64,000 nt of DNA from positions 62,001 to 126,000 of the forward strand of contig JAJEJD010000016.1 of the NCBI GenBank assembly GCA_022828125.1. Reading direction: 5' to 3'. A model generated the notes under the pieces. It was not told where the DNA came from, searched no databases, and saw only the letters and a program-made list of their open reading frames with translations. Positions 34,433 through 43,800 of this stretch are shown here, in pieces. The position numbers and the translations under genes were made by a program. The stretch comes from a bacterium. Lineage in GTDB: Bacteria; UBA8248. How positions within the stretch are numbered: position 1 is the stretch's first letter; every line of letters starts with the position of its first letter.

Positions 34433-34471
34433 AAAAGGAGGAGAGCTTGGGCTTTCCTCCTTTTCTTTTTT
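34433..34471 (+). terminator. Rho-independent terminator after scpAB
   Basis: AAAAGGAGGA (34433-34442) pairs perfectly with TCCTCCTTTT (34455-34464) around a 12-nt loop, followed by CTTTTTT. It lies 28 bp after the scpB stop. Confidence 0.85.
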
Positions 34472-34513
34472 CCGTGCACGGCGGGAACCGGGCCTTTCCG
34501 GGAAGGATGGAAC

Positions 34514-35458
34514 ATGCGTTTCGGCATCATGGCGACAGGGGGCGTGGGCGGCTATTTCGGCGCCATGCTGGCGAGGAGCGGTAAAGAGACCGCCTTCATC
34601 GCGCGCGGCGCACACTTGGAAGCCATGCGGAAAGAGGGGCTCCGCGTGGAGAGCGTCACGCCCGGAGAATTCAGCGTGCGCGATGGGGTGTTTACGGATT
34701 CTCCGGCGGAGGCCGGCGTTTGCGACGTCATCCTCTATTGCGTGAAGACGACCGCCGACGACGCAGCCGTTCCCGCCATCGCGCCCATGGTCGACGCAGA
34801 CACCGTCATCATCAACCTGCAAAACGGCGTGGCGGGCGAAGAGAAACTCGCGGCCGTCTACGGCGCGGAACGCGTGATGGGCGGTGCGGCCTATATATTC
34901 ACCTCCATCGCGGCGCCGGGCCTCATCCGGCAAATCGGGGGTCCGAGACGAATGGTTTTCGGCGAAACGGGCGGCGGCGCGAGCGTACGCGGCGATGCGA
35001 TATTCACCGAACTCAAAGACGCGGAGATCAACGCGGTATACTCGGAAGACATCGAAGCGGAGCTTTGGACGAAGTTCATCTTCATCTGCGCGGTCGGCGG
35101 GGTGACGGCGCTCACGCGCTCCACCCTCGGTGAGATCATGGCCTATGAGGGCACGAAAAACATGATGCGCGAGACGATGCGCGAGGTCTACCTCGTGGGC
35201 CGGGCCAAAGGCGTGAACCTTCCCGATGGCGCGGATGAGGACCGCTACCGCTTCATCGACGAGCAGAACCCGGCCAGCAAGGGCAGTCTGTGCCATGACC
35301 TGGAGGCGGGCAGGCGCCTCGAGATCGACGCGCTGTGCGGAACGGTCTCGCGCCTCGGAGCGGAGGTGGGCGTCGAGACGCCGTGCAACGATTTCATCTC
35401 GCACACCCTGAAACTCGCCGACCTCCAAATCGCGGGCGAGGTCAAGCCGGCATCCTGA
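34514..35458 (+). CDS. 2-dehydropantoate 2-reductase family protein
   Basis: This 314-residue protein has the Rossmann start FGIMATGGVGGYFGAMLA, the lysine in YCVKTTADDAAVP, INLQNGVAGEEKL (catalytic-site Asn), and a C-terminal helical domain with the conserved Lys region WTKFIFICAVGGVTALTR. The family reduces ketopantoate to pantoate with NADPH for pantothenate and CoA synthesis. PanE/ApbA paralogues with other substrates are common, so panE is not assigned firmly. It follows the scpAB terminator and stands mostly alone, with an AAGGA ribosome site. Confidence 0.82.
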   Translation: MRFGIMATGGVGGYFGAMLARSGKETAFIARGAHLEAMRKEGLRVESVTPGEFSVRDGVFTDSPAEAGVCDVILYCVKTTADDAAVPAIAPMVDADTVIINLQNGVAGEEKLAAVYGAERVMGGAAYIFTSIAAPGLIRQIGGPRRMVFGETGGGASVRGDAIFTELKDAEINAVYSEDIEAELWTKFIFICAVGGVTALTRSTLGEIMAYEGTKNMMRETMREVYLVGRAKGVNLPDGADEDRYRFIDEQNPASKGSLCHDLEAGRRLEIDALCGTVSRLGAEVGVETPCNDFISHTLKLADLQIAGEVKPAS

Positions 35459-35553
35459 GCGCGCCGCTCACCCATATTTCACCACCAGCCGCGACGTGGT
35501 AGGCTCACCGTAATCCTGAATTCATCCACGCCAACCATGGAGATACGCTTTCG

Positions 35554-36021
35554 ATGGCCCGAAAATACTGGCTCATGAAGAGCGAACCGGACGCATACTC
35601 TTTCGACGATCTGATGGCGGAGCCCGAGCAGACCGCCTGCTGGGACGGCATCCGAAACTACCAGGCCAGAAATTTCATGATGGAGATGGAGGTGGACGAC
35701 TACGTTCTCTTCTATCACTCGAGCACGAAGCCGCCCCACGTGGCGGGCACCGCGCGGGTGGCGCGGGAGTCCTACCCCGATCACACCCAGTACGACGAGA
35801 AATCCAAGTACTACGACCCGAAAGCCCCCGCCGACGCCCCGCGCTGGCAGATGGTGGATTTGCAGGCGATGGAAAAGCTTCCCCGTCCCGTCTCGCTGAA
35901 CGAGTTAAAAGAAAATCCCAGGCTCGCAGAGATGCGCGTCACCCAGAAAGGGCAGCGCCTAAGCGTTCAGCCCGTGACGAAAAAGGAATTCGACGAGGTG
36001 CTGCGCATGGCGAAGAAGTAG
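35554..36021 (+). CDS. EVE-domain protein (modified-base reader family)
   Basis: This 155-residue protein is a stand-alone EVE domain: YWLMKSEPDAYSFDDLM at the start, CWDGIRNYQARNFMM, DYVLFYHSSTKPPHVAGTAR and the final RLSVQPVTKKEFDEVL. EVE domains belong to the PUA-like superfamily and are thought to bind modified bases in DNA or RNA. The length is normal for bacterial members. It is a single gene between PanE-like and KamA-like genes. Confidence 0.9.
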   Translation: MARKYWLMKSEPDAYSFDDLMAEPEQTACWDGIRNYQARNFMMEMEVDDYVLFYHSSTKPPHVAGTARVARESYPDHTQYDEKSKYYDPKAPADAPRWQMVDLQAMEKLPRPVSLNELKENPRLAEMRVTQKGQRLSVQPVTKKEFDEVLRMAKK

Positions 36022-36049
36022 CCACTCGCAGCGCGGAGAATCGCTACCC

Positions 36050-37462
36050 CTAACTCGCCAGTTTCTGCTTCATCGCCTCGAAGTCCGCCTCGTAGAAGAA
36101 CTCCTTCTCTCCAAAGGCCGGCTTGAGGCCGGTGAGCCAGGTGGCGTTTTCGTCATACCCGGCGAAGAAGACGCGGCCCAGCCACTCGGGGTTTCTCGCC
36201 TGGAGGAACTGAAGCGCGATGATACGCTCTCCGCGGATCTCTTCTATCCCCAGGACTTGCACCTTGCCGGGCGCCGCGCTCATCGAGGGTCCCCGCGCGG
36301 TGCGCGCCAGACCGGACACCTGGGAGTAGGCCTTCCGGTAGATCGCGTGCGCTTCCACCAGGGGCAGTTCGAAGTAGCGCTTGGCGCCCGTGTCCCTCTC
36401 CACGAACATGTAATAGGGTATCAGGCCCAGCCGCACCTGCTCCTTCCACATGCGCGCCCACATGTCCGCGTCGTCGTTGATGTGCCTGAGAAGAGGCGCC
36501 TGCGTCCGGATGACGGCGCCCGTATCCCGCACCCTCCTGATGGCCTCGCGCGCCATCGGGGTCTGGACCTCACGCTCGTGGTTGAAGTGCGCCATGATGG
36601 CGATGTGCTTGCCGCCTTTCACCATCTTATCGAATAGACGCAGCAGATCGTCCGCATCGGCGTCGGTGGTGAAGCGGTACGGCCAGAAGGTCAGCGCCTT
36701 CGAGCCGATGCGGATATCGCGGATGTGCGCGAAGCGCGAATCGTCCAGCAGGGGCTCCATATAGCCCTCGAGCGCCTTGGTCTTCATGATCAAGGGATCG
36801 CCGCCCGTGAAGAGGACGTCCGTCACTTCTTTGTGCTCGGCGAGATACCTGTGCAGGATGTCCGCGTCCGTGGAGATGAAGCGAAGCTCCTTGTCGCCCA
36901 CGAACTGCGCCCAGCGGAAACAGAAGGTGCAGTAGGCGTGGCACGTCTGTCCCTGGCCGGGGAAGAAGAGCACCGTCTCATGGTATTTGTGCTGCATGCC
37001 CTCTACGTGCTCCTCGTCGAGGACGGGCACGTTCAGCGTCTGCTGCCCGGCGGGGTGGGGGTTCAGGCCGGCCCTGATCTCGTGGATGGCGGCGTTGAGC
37101 TGCTCCTTGGGCGCGTCGCGCCTCAGGAGATCCGCCACGCAATCGAAATCCTCTTTCGAGATCATCCCCTCCTGGGGAAAAGAGAGCTGGAACAGTGGGT
37201 CTTCGGGCACATTGTCCCAGTCGATGAGATTCTCCACCATGTAGCGGTTCGTGCGGAAAGGCAGCACGTGCCCCACCACCTTCATGCTGAAGCGAATGTC
37301 CTCGGGCAGGCTCTGCAACTCGGGGACTTTGTCGATTTGCTGGACCACGATGGGCTTGTAGCGAGGCGGGTCGATAGACAACAGGTTCTGGCCGTTCGGA
37401 CCGCCGTTTTGGGTTTTTGCAGTCCCCGTCTCGGCGGGATTTTCTGAAGAAGACATGTTCAT
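36050..37462 (-). CDS. Lysine 2,3-aminomutase (KamA)-family radical SAM enzyme
   Basis: This 470-residue radical SAM protein has the cluster motif C-x3-C-x2-C in TCHAYCTFCFRWAQF (Cys174, Cys178, Cys181), followed by FTGGDPLIMKTKALEGYM and the lysine in MSAAPGKVQVLG, which would bind PLP in the KamA family. KamA interconverts L-lysine and L-beta-lysine; relatives include EpmB and glutamate 2,3-aminomutase. The protein is longer than EpmB and nearer to KamA, but the substrate is not certain. The start is the ATG at 37462, after GGAGG. It is a single gene. Confidence 0.85.
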   Translation of the reverse strand: MNMSSSENPAETGTAKTQNGGPNGQNLLSIDPPRYKPIVVQQIDKVPELQSLPEDIRFSMKVVGHVLPFRTNRYMVENLIDWDNVPEDPLFQLSFPQEGMISKEDFDCVADLLRRDAPKEQLNAAIHEIRAGLNPHPAGQQTLNVPVLDEEHVEGMQHKYHETVLFFPGQGQTCHAYCTFCFRWAQFVGDKELRFISTDADILHRYLAEHKEVTDVLFTGGDPLIMKTKALEGYMEPLLDDSRFAHIRDIRIGSKALTFWPYRFTTDADADDLLRLFDKMVKGGKHIAIMAHFNHEREVQTPMAREAIRRVRDTGAVIRTQAPLLRHINDDADMWARMWKEQVRLGLIPYYMFVERDTGAKRYFELPLVEAHAIYRKAYSQVSGLARTARGPSMSAAPGKVQVLGIEEIRGERIIALQFLQARNPEWLGRVFFAGYDENATWLTGLKPAFGEKEFFYEADFEAMKQKLAS

Positions 37463-37678
37463 TTCATGGCCCTCCGGGCAGTGTCCAACGGGTTTCGAGA
37501 CAGAATTCGAAATTTCTTCGTGCCGTTTATCTCCTTATGCGTTCATCACAATTCATCCTGTTCTATAATAGATGATACCCCCGACTTTGAAAACATGCCA
37601 CAAAATACGCTCCGCCCTCATTCGGGAAAGCCGGTATTTTCTAACAAAAAATGAAACCGTCCCGAAAAATACGGGAAG

Positions 37679-37716
37679 AAAACACCCGCCCGGACGTCAT
37701 TCATCGCGCGGGCGGG
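37679..37716 (-). terminator. Probable terminator after the metallophosphoesterase gene
   Basis: On the minus strand CCCGCCC (37716-37710) pairs with GGGCGGG (37691-37685), followed by TGTTTTC. The loop is 18 nt and the T-run is short, so it is weaker than the others. It lies 15 bp after the stop at 37731. The rest of 37463-37730 is the promoter region of the KamA-like gene. Confidence 0.6.
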
Positions 37717-37730
37717 GGCGTTCCGCTTAT

Positions 37731-38471
37731 CTAGTGGGGCATGTGGGCGGGGTTCCAGAACTCGCCCGTGCGAATCGTGTGGGCCTGCTTGTCTCCGCCG
37801 GGGTCCCAGCTCTCCTCGTTCTTGCGCGCCTGCTCCTCGAAATCATACTCGACGCGGTGAATCTCCCCTTCCCAGTTCCCGCCCCCCTGGTATTCGAGGA
37901 GGACGTAGGCGGGGCGGTTGTCCCCGTCCCAGTTCACGGCGGCGGACGCGGCGCATACGAGCGTCTGATCCCCGACCTGGCGGATGTAGGGGCCGTGGCA
38001 CTGCCCGAAGGCCACGACTTCCGATTTCTCCCCCGCGAGTCGTTCGAGTATCTCCTCGTCGGTGAGCCTGAGCGGGAGCGCGCCCTCGTCGTTCCCCGGC
38101 GAGCCGTGGAAGATGCGGAGGTCGTGCCCGGGTTCGGGCGTAAGCGTCATTTCGCGGGGCAGCCCCCGCAGCCAGTCGAGTTGATCTTCGCTCAAGTGCT
38201 CGCGCGTCAGGCGGGAACTATCGTTTCTCGCGGGAAAATCGTTTTCTCCCTCGTCGACGTGGTCGATGACCCAGCGATCGAAATTCCCCAGTATGGGCAG
38301 GCAGTTTTTTCGGGAGCGGAGGCGATCGACCACCTCGCCCGGCTCCGGCCCGCCCATCACGTGATCGCCGGGTACGATCTCCCAGTGCACGTCGTGCTTG
38401 TCGACTTCCGCCAGAACGGCGTCCAGAGGTGCGAGTTGGGCATGAATATCGGAATAAAGCGCCAGTTTCAT
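37731..38471 (-). CDS. Calcineurin-like metallophosphoesterase
   Basis: This 246-residue protein has the metallophosphoesterase order: LYSDIHAQLAPL (D-x-H), IVPGDHVMGG (G-D), ILGNFDRW in place of the usual GNHD, LRIFHGSPGNDEG, and FGQCHGPYIRQ where most relatives have GHTH. The core metal ligands are largely present, but the replacement of the GNHD histidine is notable. It resembles YfcE/MJ0936-like phosphodiesterases. The C-terminal tail after residue 220 is hydrophilic. Substrate unknown. Its neighbours on the same strand are the amidohydrolase and the enolase-superfamily gene. Confidence 0.8.
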   Translation of the reverse strand: MKLALYSDIHAQLAPLDAVLAEVDKHDVHWEIVPGDHVMGGPEPGEVVDRLRSRKNCLPILGNFDRWVIDHVDEGENDFPARNDSSRLTREHLSEDQLDWLRGLPREMTLTPEPGHDLRIFHGSPGNDEGALPLRLTDEEILERLAGEKSEVVAFGQCHGPYIRQVGDQTLVCAASAAVNWDGDNRPAYVLLEYQGGGNWEGEIHRVEYDFEEQARKNEESWDPGGDKQAHTIRTGEFWNPAHMPH

Positions 38472-38524
38472 GTTCTTTCTCCATGATGATGATGTATGAA
38501 TACCGATATATGACGATGTGCGAT

Positions 38525-39859
38525 CTAGTGTAGCAATCTCCTGCCCGACTCCGCCAACGCCCCCATCTTCTCCCGCAGGCGGGGGTAGACCAGTTCACCG
38601 TTTTTCTTCACGGCCTTTCCGGCCACGAAAACCGTGTCCACGTTGGCGAACGACGCCTGGAAAACGACCGTTTCCAGCGGATCGTTCACGGGGAAGAGGT
38701 TCAGGTCGCTCTTCCTGATCAGGACGACGTCCGCCTGCTTGCCCGGCTTGAGCGTGCCCGCCTTGTATCCGAGCCCCAGGGCGTTGGCGCCGTCTATCGT
38801 CGCCCACTCCAGCGCGCGCCGCGCGGGAATCGCGATTTGCGCCGGGGAGGTTCGCCCGTCGAGTATCTCCTGGTTCTCCTGCGCGCGGGCGAACTGTAGC
38901 CCTGCCCGCATCATAGTGAACATGTCGCCGCTGATGTTCGATTCCACGTCGATCCCCAGCGTCGGCCTGCCGCCCAGCGCCAGCACGCGCCCGATGACGG
39001 GCTCGCCGTGGCCCATCTGCATCTCCACCTCGGGGCAGGAGGTGACCGAACAGCCCGAGTCGACGAGGATGCGCAATTCCTCCTCGCTCAACTGGTTCGC
39101 GTGCACGGCGTTGAAATCGGGCCCGAGAAGTCCTTCCCGCGCCAACTGCCGTATCCCGTCGGGCGTCACCCGGTGGAACCCGCCGCCGATGTGCGCGCTC
39201 CAGAGCAGATCGTACTCGCGGGCCAGGCAGATATCGTGCACGCACATCTCGAGCGTGGAGAGGTCGGGGCCTCTCGTCGCCAGGGCCAGTTTGATGAGGC
39301 CGCCGTCCGATGCCAGCCGCCCAGATCGCAAACGCCGCACCTCATCGGGAGGATGCGGCCTGTGGCTGAGCGGCGTCTCGCCCTCCGCGATTTTGGGCTT
39401 GGGCGTCCCGTGGCCGAAGACGGCGCGGATACCCGCTTCCTCCAGGCCGTCCAGGCCCGCATCGGTGTGTTCGGGCGTGGGGTTGTTGTGACACCAGTCG
39501 AACAGCGTCGTAACGCCGCCATTCAGTTGATTCAGCGCGCCCACGAGGTTCGCGAGATAAATATCTTCCGGCCGGAACCTCGGGCCGAAACCCTCGTGCA
39601 TCTGCCGGACGTACTCCACCAGCGTCCAGTCGCCGGCGATCCCGCGGATGCCCGTCTGCCAGGTATGCTGGTGCGCGTTCACGAAACCCGGCATGACGAT
39701 GAAATCGCTCGCGTCCACCTCCTCGGCCTCGGGCGCGTGGACGTTTTGGCCGACATCTCTTATCTCATCGTCCTCGATGAGCAGGTCGCCGCCTTCGATA
39801 TCGCCGAGTCCGGGGTCGAGCGTGAGGATGCTCCCCCCGCGCAGTAGCGTCTTTCCCAT
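38525..39859 (-). CDS. Amidohydrolase, chlorohydrolase/cytosine-deaminase-like (TrzN/SsnA type)
   Basis: This 444-residue metal-dependent hydrolase has the urease-superfamily order: MPGFVNAHQHTWQTG (H-x-H), SAHIGGGFHRV, NAVHANQLSEEEL, SCPEVEMQMGHG and LGIDVESNISGDMF. It likely deaminates or dechlorinates an N-heterocycle or guanidine compound. The ATG at 39859 overlaps the upstream stop as TAATG, with GGAGG 9 nt before it. The coupled enolase-superfamily gene suggests a two-step pathway. Confidence 0.82.
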   Translation of the reverse strand: MGKTLLRGGSILTLDPGLGDIEGGDLLIEDDEIRDVGQNVHAPEAEEVDASDFIVMPGFVNAHQHTWQTGIRGIAGDWTLVEYVRQMHEGFGPRFRPEDIYLANLVGALNQLNGGVTTLFDWCHNNPTPEHTDAGLDGLEEAGIRAVFGHGTPKPKIAEGETPLSHRPHPPDEVRRLRSGRLASDGGLIKLALATRGPDLSTLEMCVHDICLAREYDLLWSAHIGGGFHRVTPDGIRQLAREGLLGPDFNAVHANQLSEEELRILVDSGCSVTSCPEVEMQMGHGEPVIGRVLALGGRPTLGIDVESNISGDMFTMMRAGLQFARAQENQEILDGRTSPAQIAIPARRALEWATIDGANALGLGYKAGTLKPGKQADVVLIRKSDLNLFPVNDPLETVVFQASFANVDTVFVAGKAVKKNGELVYPRLREKMGALAESGRRLLH

Positions 39860-40968
39860 TACAATGAACCTCCCACGGGCGGCGCGAACTCCCGGAGCGC
39901 CTCTTCTTTCCATTCCAATCCGAGACCGGGCTTGTCGGAGAGCACCAGGTTTCCGTCCCTGAACGCCATCGGCTCCTCGATGATGCACTCCCACCAGGGC
40001 ATGTGCTCGCACCAGACGCCGTGTTCTTCTGCGCTCAGAAGGTGCGCCGAAACCTCGTGAAACAGGTGCGGGGTCACCGGCTTTCCGAACTCCTTCGCCA
40101 TCGCCGCCGCGCGGCGCCAGCCCGTGACGCCCGAGCAGCGCTCGAGGTCGGGCATGAGAATGTCGGCGGCACCCGCGACGAGCAGGTGGCGCATCCCGCG
40201 CGGGTTGTAGTTCGTCTCCCCGGTGCAGATGGGGATATTGCTGGCCTCCGCTACCTCCGCGCACCCCCTGATGTCTTCGTGATCGACCGGCTCCTCCACC
40301 CAGTAAAGGCCGAAGGGCTCGAACGCCCTGCACGCGCTTATCGCGGTTTCCACGTCCCAGGCCTGGTTGGCGTCCACCATGAGCGCGACCTCATCGCCTA
40401 TCGCCTCGCGTACCGCGCGGATTCGCTCGACGTCGTCATTCACCTCCCCTCCCACGCGGAGCTTCATGGCCCTGAAGCCGCGCGCCTTGAGCGCCGCGGC
40501 TTCTTCCACGAGTTCGTCTATCGAGAGATTCAGCCAAAGGCCCTCGCTCGCGTAGCAGGGGATCTCGCGCCTCTCGCCGCCCAGATACTTCCAGAGCGGC
40601 AGACCCGCCGCCTGGGCCGCCAGGTCCCAACAGGCGGTGTCGAGTGCCGACATCGCCAGGGCGCTGATGCCGTCGCGGCCCACGAAGCTCACCGCCTTGC
40701 GCATCGCCTCCCAGTTCGTATCCGTGTCCGCCGGGTCCTTGCCCAGCAGATTGGCGAACAGATCGCGCACCATCGCTATCATCGCGCGGGTGCGCTCCGG
40801 ACCGAAGGCGAAGCACCAGCCGTGGCCCTTCAAGCCCTCTTTCGTGCGCAGGGTGACGCAGCAGGTGTCGACGGCGTGCACCTCGAAGGTGGCCACCTTG
40901 AGCGGCCGCTCCAGCGGCACGCAAACGTGCGCCGGCGTCATGCTGATGATGGTTTGAGAAGACGGCAA
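39859..40968 (-). CDS. Enolase-superfamily enzyme (mandelate racemase/muconate-lactonizing group)
   Basis: This 369-residue enzyme has the metal ligands in LMVDANQAWD (Asp), YWVEEPVDHED (Glu) and CTGETNYNPRG (Glu), the KxR pair AMKLRVGG, and a terminal PHLFHEVSAHL histidine, as in the mandelate racemase subgroup. It would abstract an alpha proton from an acid, as a racemase or dehydratase of sugar or aromatic acids. I chose the TTG at 40968 because a perfect AAGGAGGT lies 5 nt upstream; the frame extends further, but without support. It is translationally coupled to the amidohydrolase that follows. Confidence 0.85.
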   Translation of the reverse strand: MPSSQTIISMTPAHVCVPLERPLKVATFEVHAVDTCCVTLRTKEGLKGHGWCFAFGPERTRAMIAMVRDLFANLLGKDPADTDTNWEAMRKAVSFVGRDGISALAMSALDTACWDLAAQAAGLPLWKYLGGERREIPCYASEGLWLNLSIDELVEEAAALKARGFRAMKLRVGGEVNDDVERIRAVREAIGDEVALMVDANQAWDVETAISACRAFEPFGLYWVEEPVDHEDIRGCAEVAEASNIPICTGETNYNPRGMRHLLVAGAADILMPDLERCSGVTGWRRAAAMAKEFGKPVTPHLFHEVSAHLLSAEEHGVWCEHMPWWECIIEEPMAFRDGNLVLSDKPGLGLEWKEEALREFAPPVGGSL

Positions 40969-41110
40969 AACGGACCTCCTTCGCAACGAGTGTGAGATGT
41001 CGCCCTGTTCTTCATGCGCTTTGCGCAACAGGTTACCCTGTTCGGCCCCGTATGGCTATAATCCCGTGTCCTATAATTGTCGTAGAACGGGCCAGGGAGA
41101 AAAACAAAAA

Positions 41111-41980
41111 ATGTCCGCTATCAGGCTTCAGAAGATCATCGCCCAGGCCGGCATCGCCTCGCGCCGGGAAGCGGAGCGACTGATCACGGAGGGCTGCGTC
41201 CAAGTGAACGGAAAGCGCGTGCTCACCCTGGGCGCCAAGGCGGATCCGCTGGCCGATGCCGTCAAGGTGAACGGAAAGCTCATCACGAAAAAGGAGCCGC
41301 CCGTATATCTCGTGCTGAACAAACCGAAAAACGTGCTCACCACCATGCGCGACGAGGAGGGCAAGGACAGGCCCACCGTGGCGGACCTGCTGCCCCAGGG
41401 CCTTCGGCGCGTATTCCCCGTCGGCAGGCTCGATTTCGACGTCGAAGGCGTCTTGCTCTTGACCAACGACGGCGAGATGGCGAACCGGCTCGCCCACCCG
41501 AAATACGGGATACCCCGCGTCTATGAGGCGAAGGTGAAGGGAGCACCCTCCGAGAACGCCCTCGCCCGGATGGCGGACGGGTCATGGATGCGCGGGCGGG
41601 GCGGAAAAGCCCAGCCTGCCGGCGTGCGGGTCATCCGGGGCAAAACGGAGAAGAACGCGTGGCTCAGAATCGAACTCCGCGAGGGCAGACAGCACCAGGT
41701 CAAGAAGATGTGCGAGGCCGTGGGGCATCCCGTGATCAAGCTCGTCCGGCGCGCATACGGCGGCATCACGGCCAGGGGGCTTCCCGGCGCCAAGGTGAGG
41801 ACCCTCACCCGCGATGAGGTCGAAAAGCTGAAACAAATGACGAACATCAGCGCCAACGCATCCAGGCGCCCGCCTTCCAGGGCAGGCTGGGCCAAGGCCA
41901 GGACGAACCCGAAACGCACCGCGCGCAAAGGGTCCGCGAAACAGCAGACGAGAGAACCCGGGAAATCCGGCTCTTCATGA
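41111..41980 (+). CDS. rluB: RluB/RsuA-type pseudouridine synthase
   Basis: This 289-residue protein has an N-terminal S4 domain (LQKIIAQAGIASRREAERLI) and the RsuA/RluB catalytic region VFPVGRLDFDVEGVLLLTND with the active-site Asp. The next motifs are YEAKVKG and ELREGRQHQVKKMCEAVGHP. It modifies uridine in rRNA (23S position 2605 for RluB in E. coli). The last 40 residues are a lysine/arginine-rich tail. The start ATG 41111 follows CAGGGAG. RluB is favoured over RsuA by length and tail, but RluE/F types are not excluded. Confidence 0.85.
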   Translation: MSAIRLQKIIAQAGIASRREAERLITEGCVQVNGKRVLTLGAKADPLADAVKVNGKLITKKEPPVYLVLNKPKNVLTTMRDEEGKDRPTVADLLPQGLRRVFPVGRLDFDVEGVLLLTNDGEMANRLAHPKYGIPRVYEAKVKGAPSENALARMADGSWMRGRGGKAQPAGVRVIRGKTEKNAWLRIELREGRQHQVKKMCEAVGHPVIKLVRRAYGGITARGLPGAKVRTLTRDEVEKLKQMTNISANASRRPPSRAGWAKARTNPKRTARKGSAKQQTREPGKSGSS

Positions 41981-42078
41981 AACACTCGCTCGATGAGCAA
42001 ACCGGACAAGGAAAACCGCGGGGTTCGTGTGTTATGATTCGGCAACAGACCAAGGAGAAGGAAAAGGCCGCTTAAACG

Positions 42079-42684
42079 ATGAGCGCACCTGCTTCAAACA
42101 GATTAACGCTGGCGACCAAGATCACGCTGGTGCGGGTTATACTGATACCAGTTTTCGTGATGTGTCTCGCCTACAGGAAGCCGGGAATCGCCCTCGCCGT
42201 CTTCATCATCGCGGGCGTGGCGGACGGCGTTGACGGCTATATCGCGAGACGGCGCGGCGAGATGACGGAGTTGGGCGCCATGCTCGACCCCATTGCGGAT
42301 AAACTGCTCATGTTTACCGCCTACATGATGATGGGGATTTCGGGACAAATCCCGATCTGGCTGGCCGTCTCCGTGGTGAGCCGGGATTTGCTGCTGTCCA
42401 TCGGCTGCCTGATGTTGTTCATGACGGTGGGCTTCCAGGCGCCGTCCCCTTCCATGCTGGGGAAAACCACGACGACCGCCCAGATGGTCACCGCGGGGGC
42501 CGCTCTTCTGGCGGCGGCGCTGGCGGCGGAGCAGAACGTCGTGCTGTTGTCCATGTACCTGATCACCTGTGGGCTGACTCTTGCCTCGGGTGTTCATTAT
42601 CTCTTCTTCGTGGGCGCCCGGATGATTTACGAGAAACCGGATGAAGAGCAGGCGGAGAAACCCACCCCTGCAGCCCGGAACTGA
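42079..42684 (+). CDS. pgsA: CDP-alcohol phosphatidyltransferase (PgsA-like)
   Basis: This 201-residue membrane enzyme carries the complete family motif D-G-x2-A-R-x8-G-x3-D-x3-D in DGYIARRRGEMTELGAMLD followed by PIADK. About six helices are predicted. It makes phosphatidylglycerophosphate or a related lipid from CDP-diacylglycerol in the inner membrane. ITLVRVILIPVF at the N-terminus resembles PgsA (ITLSRIFLIPVF-type). The start follows a purine-rich stretch, with the clear AAGGAGAAGG slightly far at about 16 nt. An AI-2E permease gene follows after 15 bp. Confidence 0.85.
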   Translation: MSAPASNRLTLATKITLVRVILIPVFVMCLAYRKPGIALAVFIIAGVADGVDGYIARRRGEMTELGAMLDPIADKLLMFTAYMMMGISGQIPIWLAVSVVSRDLLLSIGCLMLFMTVGFQAPSPSMLGKTTTTAQMVTAGAALLAAALAAEQNVVLLSMYLITCGLTLASGVHYLFFVGARMIYEKPDEEQAEKPTPAARN

Positions 42685-42699
42685 GGCAAGTCACTCAAA

Positions 42700-43746
42700 A
42701 TGGACGACCAAACCCAAATCCTCACGTGGAAGAGAATCTGGCTCATTCTCATACTCATCGCCGCCGTCTGGATATTGGTGAGCGCCCGGGCGGCGCTGGT
42801 CCCCCTGGCGGCTTCGTTCATCCTCGCCTATCTGCTCCAGCCGCTGGTCGATACGCTGGAGAAATGGAAGATACCGCGGCCCCTCGCCGTCCTGATCCCC
42901 CTGCTGGGTTTGGGCGTGGGCCTGTTCATCCTGTGGGTCAGCATATCGCCCGTGGTGCAGAAGCAGGTGGCGGCGTTCGCCAAAAAACTCCCCGGCTACG
43001 TCACCATCGCCGAATCATGGCTCATCGCCACGCTCGATCAATTCGAACTCCCCCAGACGGCGGAACTCAAGAAATACTTCACCGAAAACCTCTCCTTGCT
43101 GGGACAGTTGCCCGTTACCGCGCTCCGGTTTCTGCTGAGAACGACCAGCGGCATTTTTTCCATCGCCATCGGCATGATCTATCTCGTCCTCATCCCCGTG
43201 ATGACGTTCTACGTCCTGAGGGACTGGAAAGAGCTGTGGGCGGGGTTTTTCGCCTACGTGCACCGCGACTACCGTGCAGAGGTGGAAAAAAGGGTCTTCC
43301 GTCTCGACGAGCTCCTCGGTTCGTTCATCAAGGGGCAGTTGCTGATCGCCTGCATCCTCTCCGCCTTTTACGTGCTGGGCTTTTACATCGTGGGGATGCC
43401 GCTGTGGCTGGTGATGGGCATCTTCACGGGTATCGCCTGCATGTTCCCCTATGTGGAATGGATAGTGGCCCTGCCGATCGCCCTGCTTCTCTCGGGGCTC
43501 GCGCATCAGGACTGGCTTCATCCGCTGGGGACGCTGGCCGTATTCGGAGTCATCTCGCCCATCGCGGGCATGGCGCTCGTTCCCCGCATCCTGGGAAACC
43601 GCATCGGGCTTCACCCCGTGGTGGTGCTCGCCTCCATCATGATAGGGGGCGAACTGATGGGCTTCGCGGGAATCCTACTCGCCGTGCCGCTCGCGGCGGC
43701 GATCAAGGTGGGCCTCGAAGCCATCAGCGACTACTACCTGACGTAA
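42700..43746 (+). CDS. AI-2E family transporter (PerM/YdiK-type)
   Basis: This 348-residue membrane protein has eight predicted helices in the order of the AI-2E transporter family: AALVPLAASFILAYLLQPLV near the start, then a cytoplasmic central region, and GIACMFPYVEWIVALPIALL, LVPRILGNRIGLHPVVVLAS and GILLAVPLAAAIKVGLEAIS at the C-terminal half. The family includes the autoinducer-2 exporter TqsA and the PerM Na+/H+ antiporters; the substrate cannot be chosen here. It is downstream of pgsA and ends at a repeat-filled convergent junction. Confidence 0.88.
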   Translation: MDDQTQILTWKRIWLILILIAAVWILVSARAALVPLAASFILAYLLQPLVDTLEKWKIPRPLAVLIPLLGLGVGLFILWVSISPVVQKQVAAFAKKLPGYVTIAESWLIATLDQFELPQTAELKKYFTENLSLLGQLPVTALRFLLRTTSGIFSIAIGMIYLVLIPVMTFYVLRDWKELWAGFFAYVHRDYRAEVEKRVFRLDELLGSFIKGQLLIACILSAFYVLGFYIVGMPLWLVMGIFTGIACMFPYVEWIVALPIALLLSGLAHQDWLHPLGTLAVFGVISPIAGMALVPRILGNRIGLHPVVVLASIMIGGELMGFAGILLAVPLAAAIKVGLEAISDYYLT

Positions 43747-43800
43747 GTTCTTCCGGACGTTTCTGGAAAGATAACGAACTGCAACGCGGATCAGGGGGCT

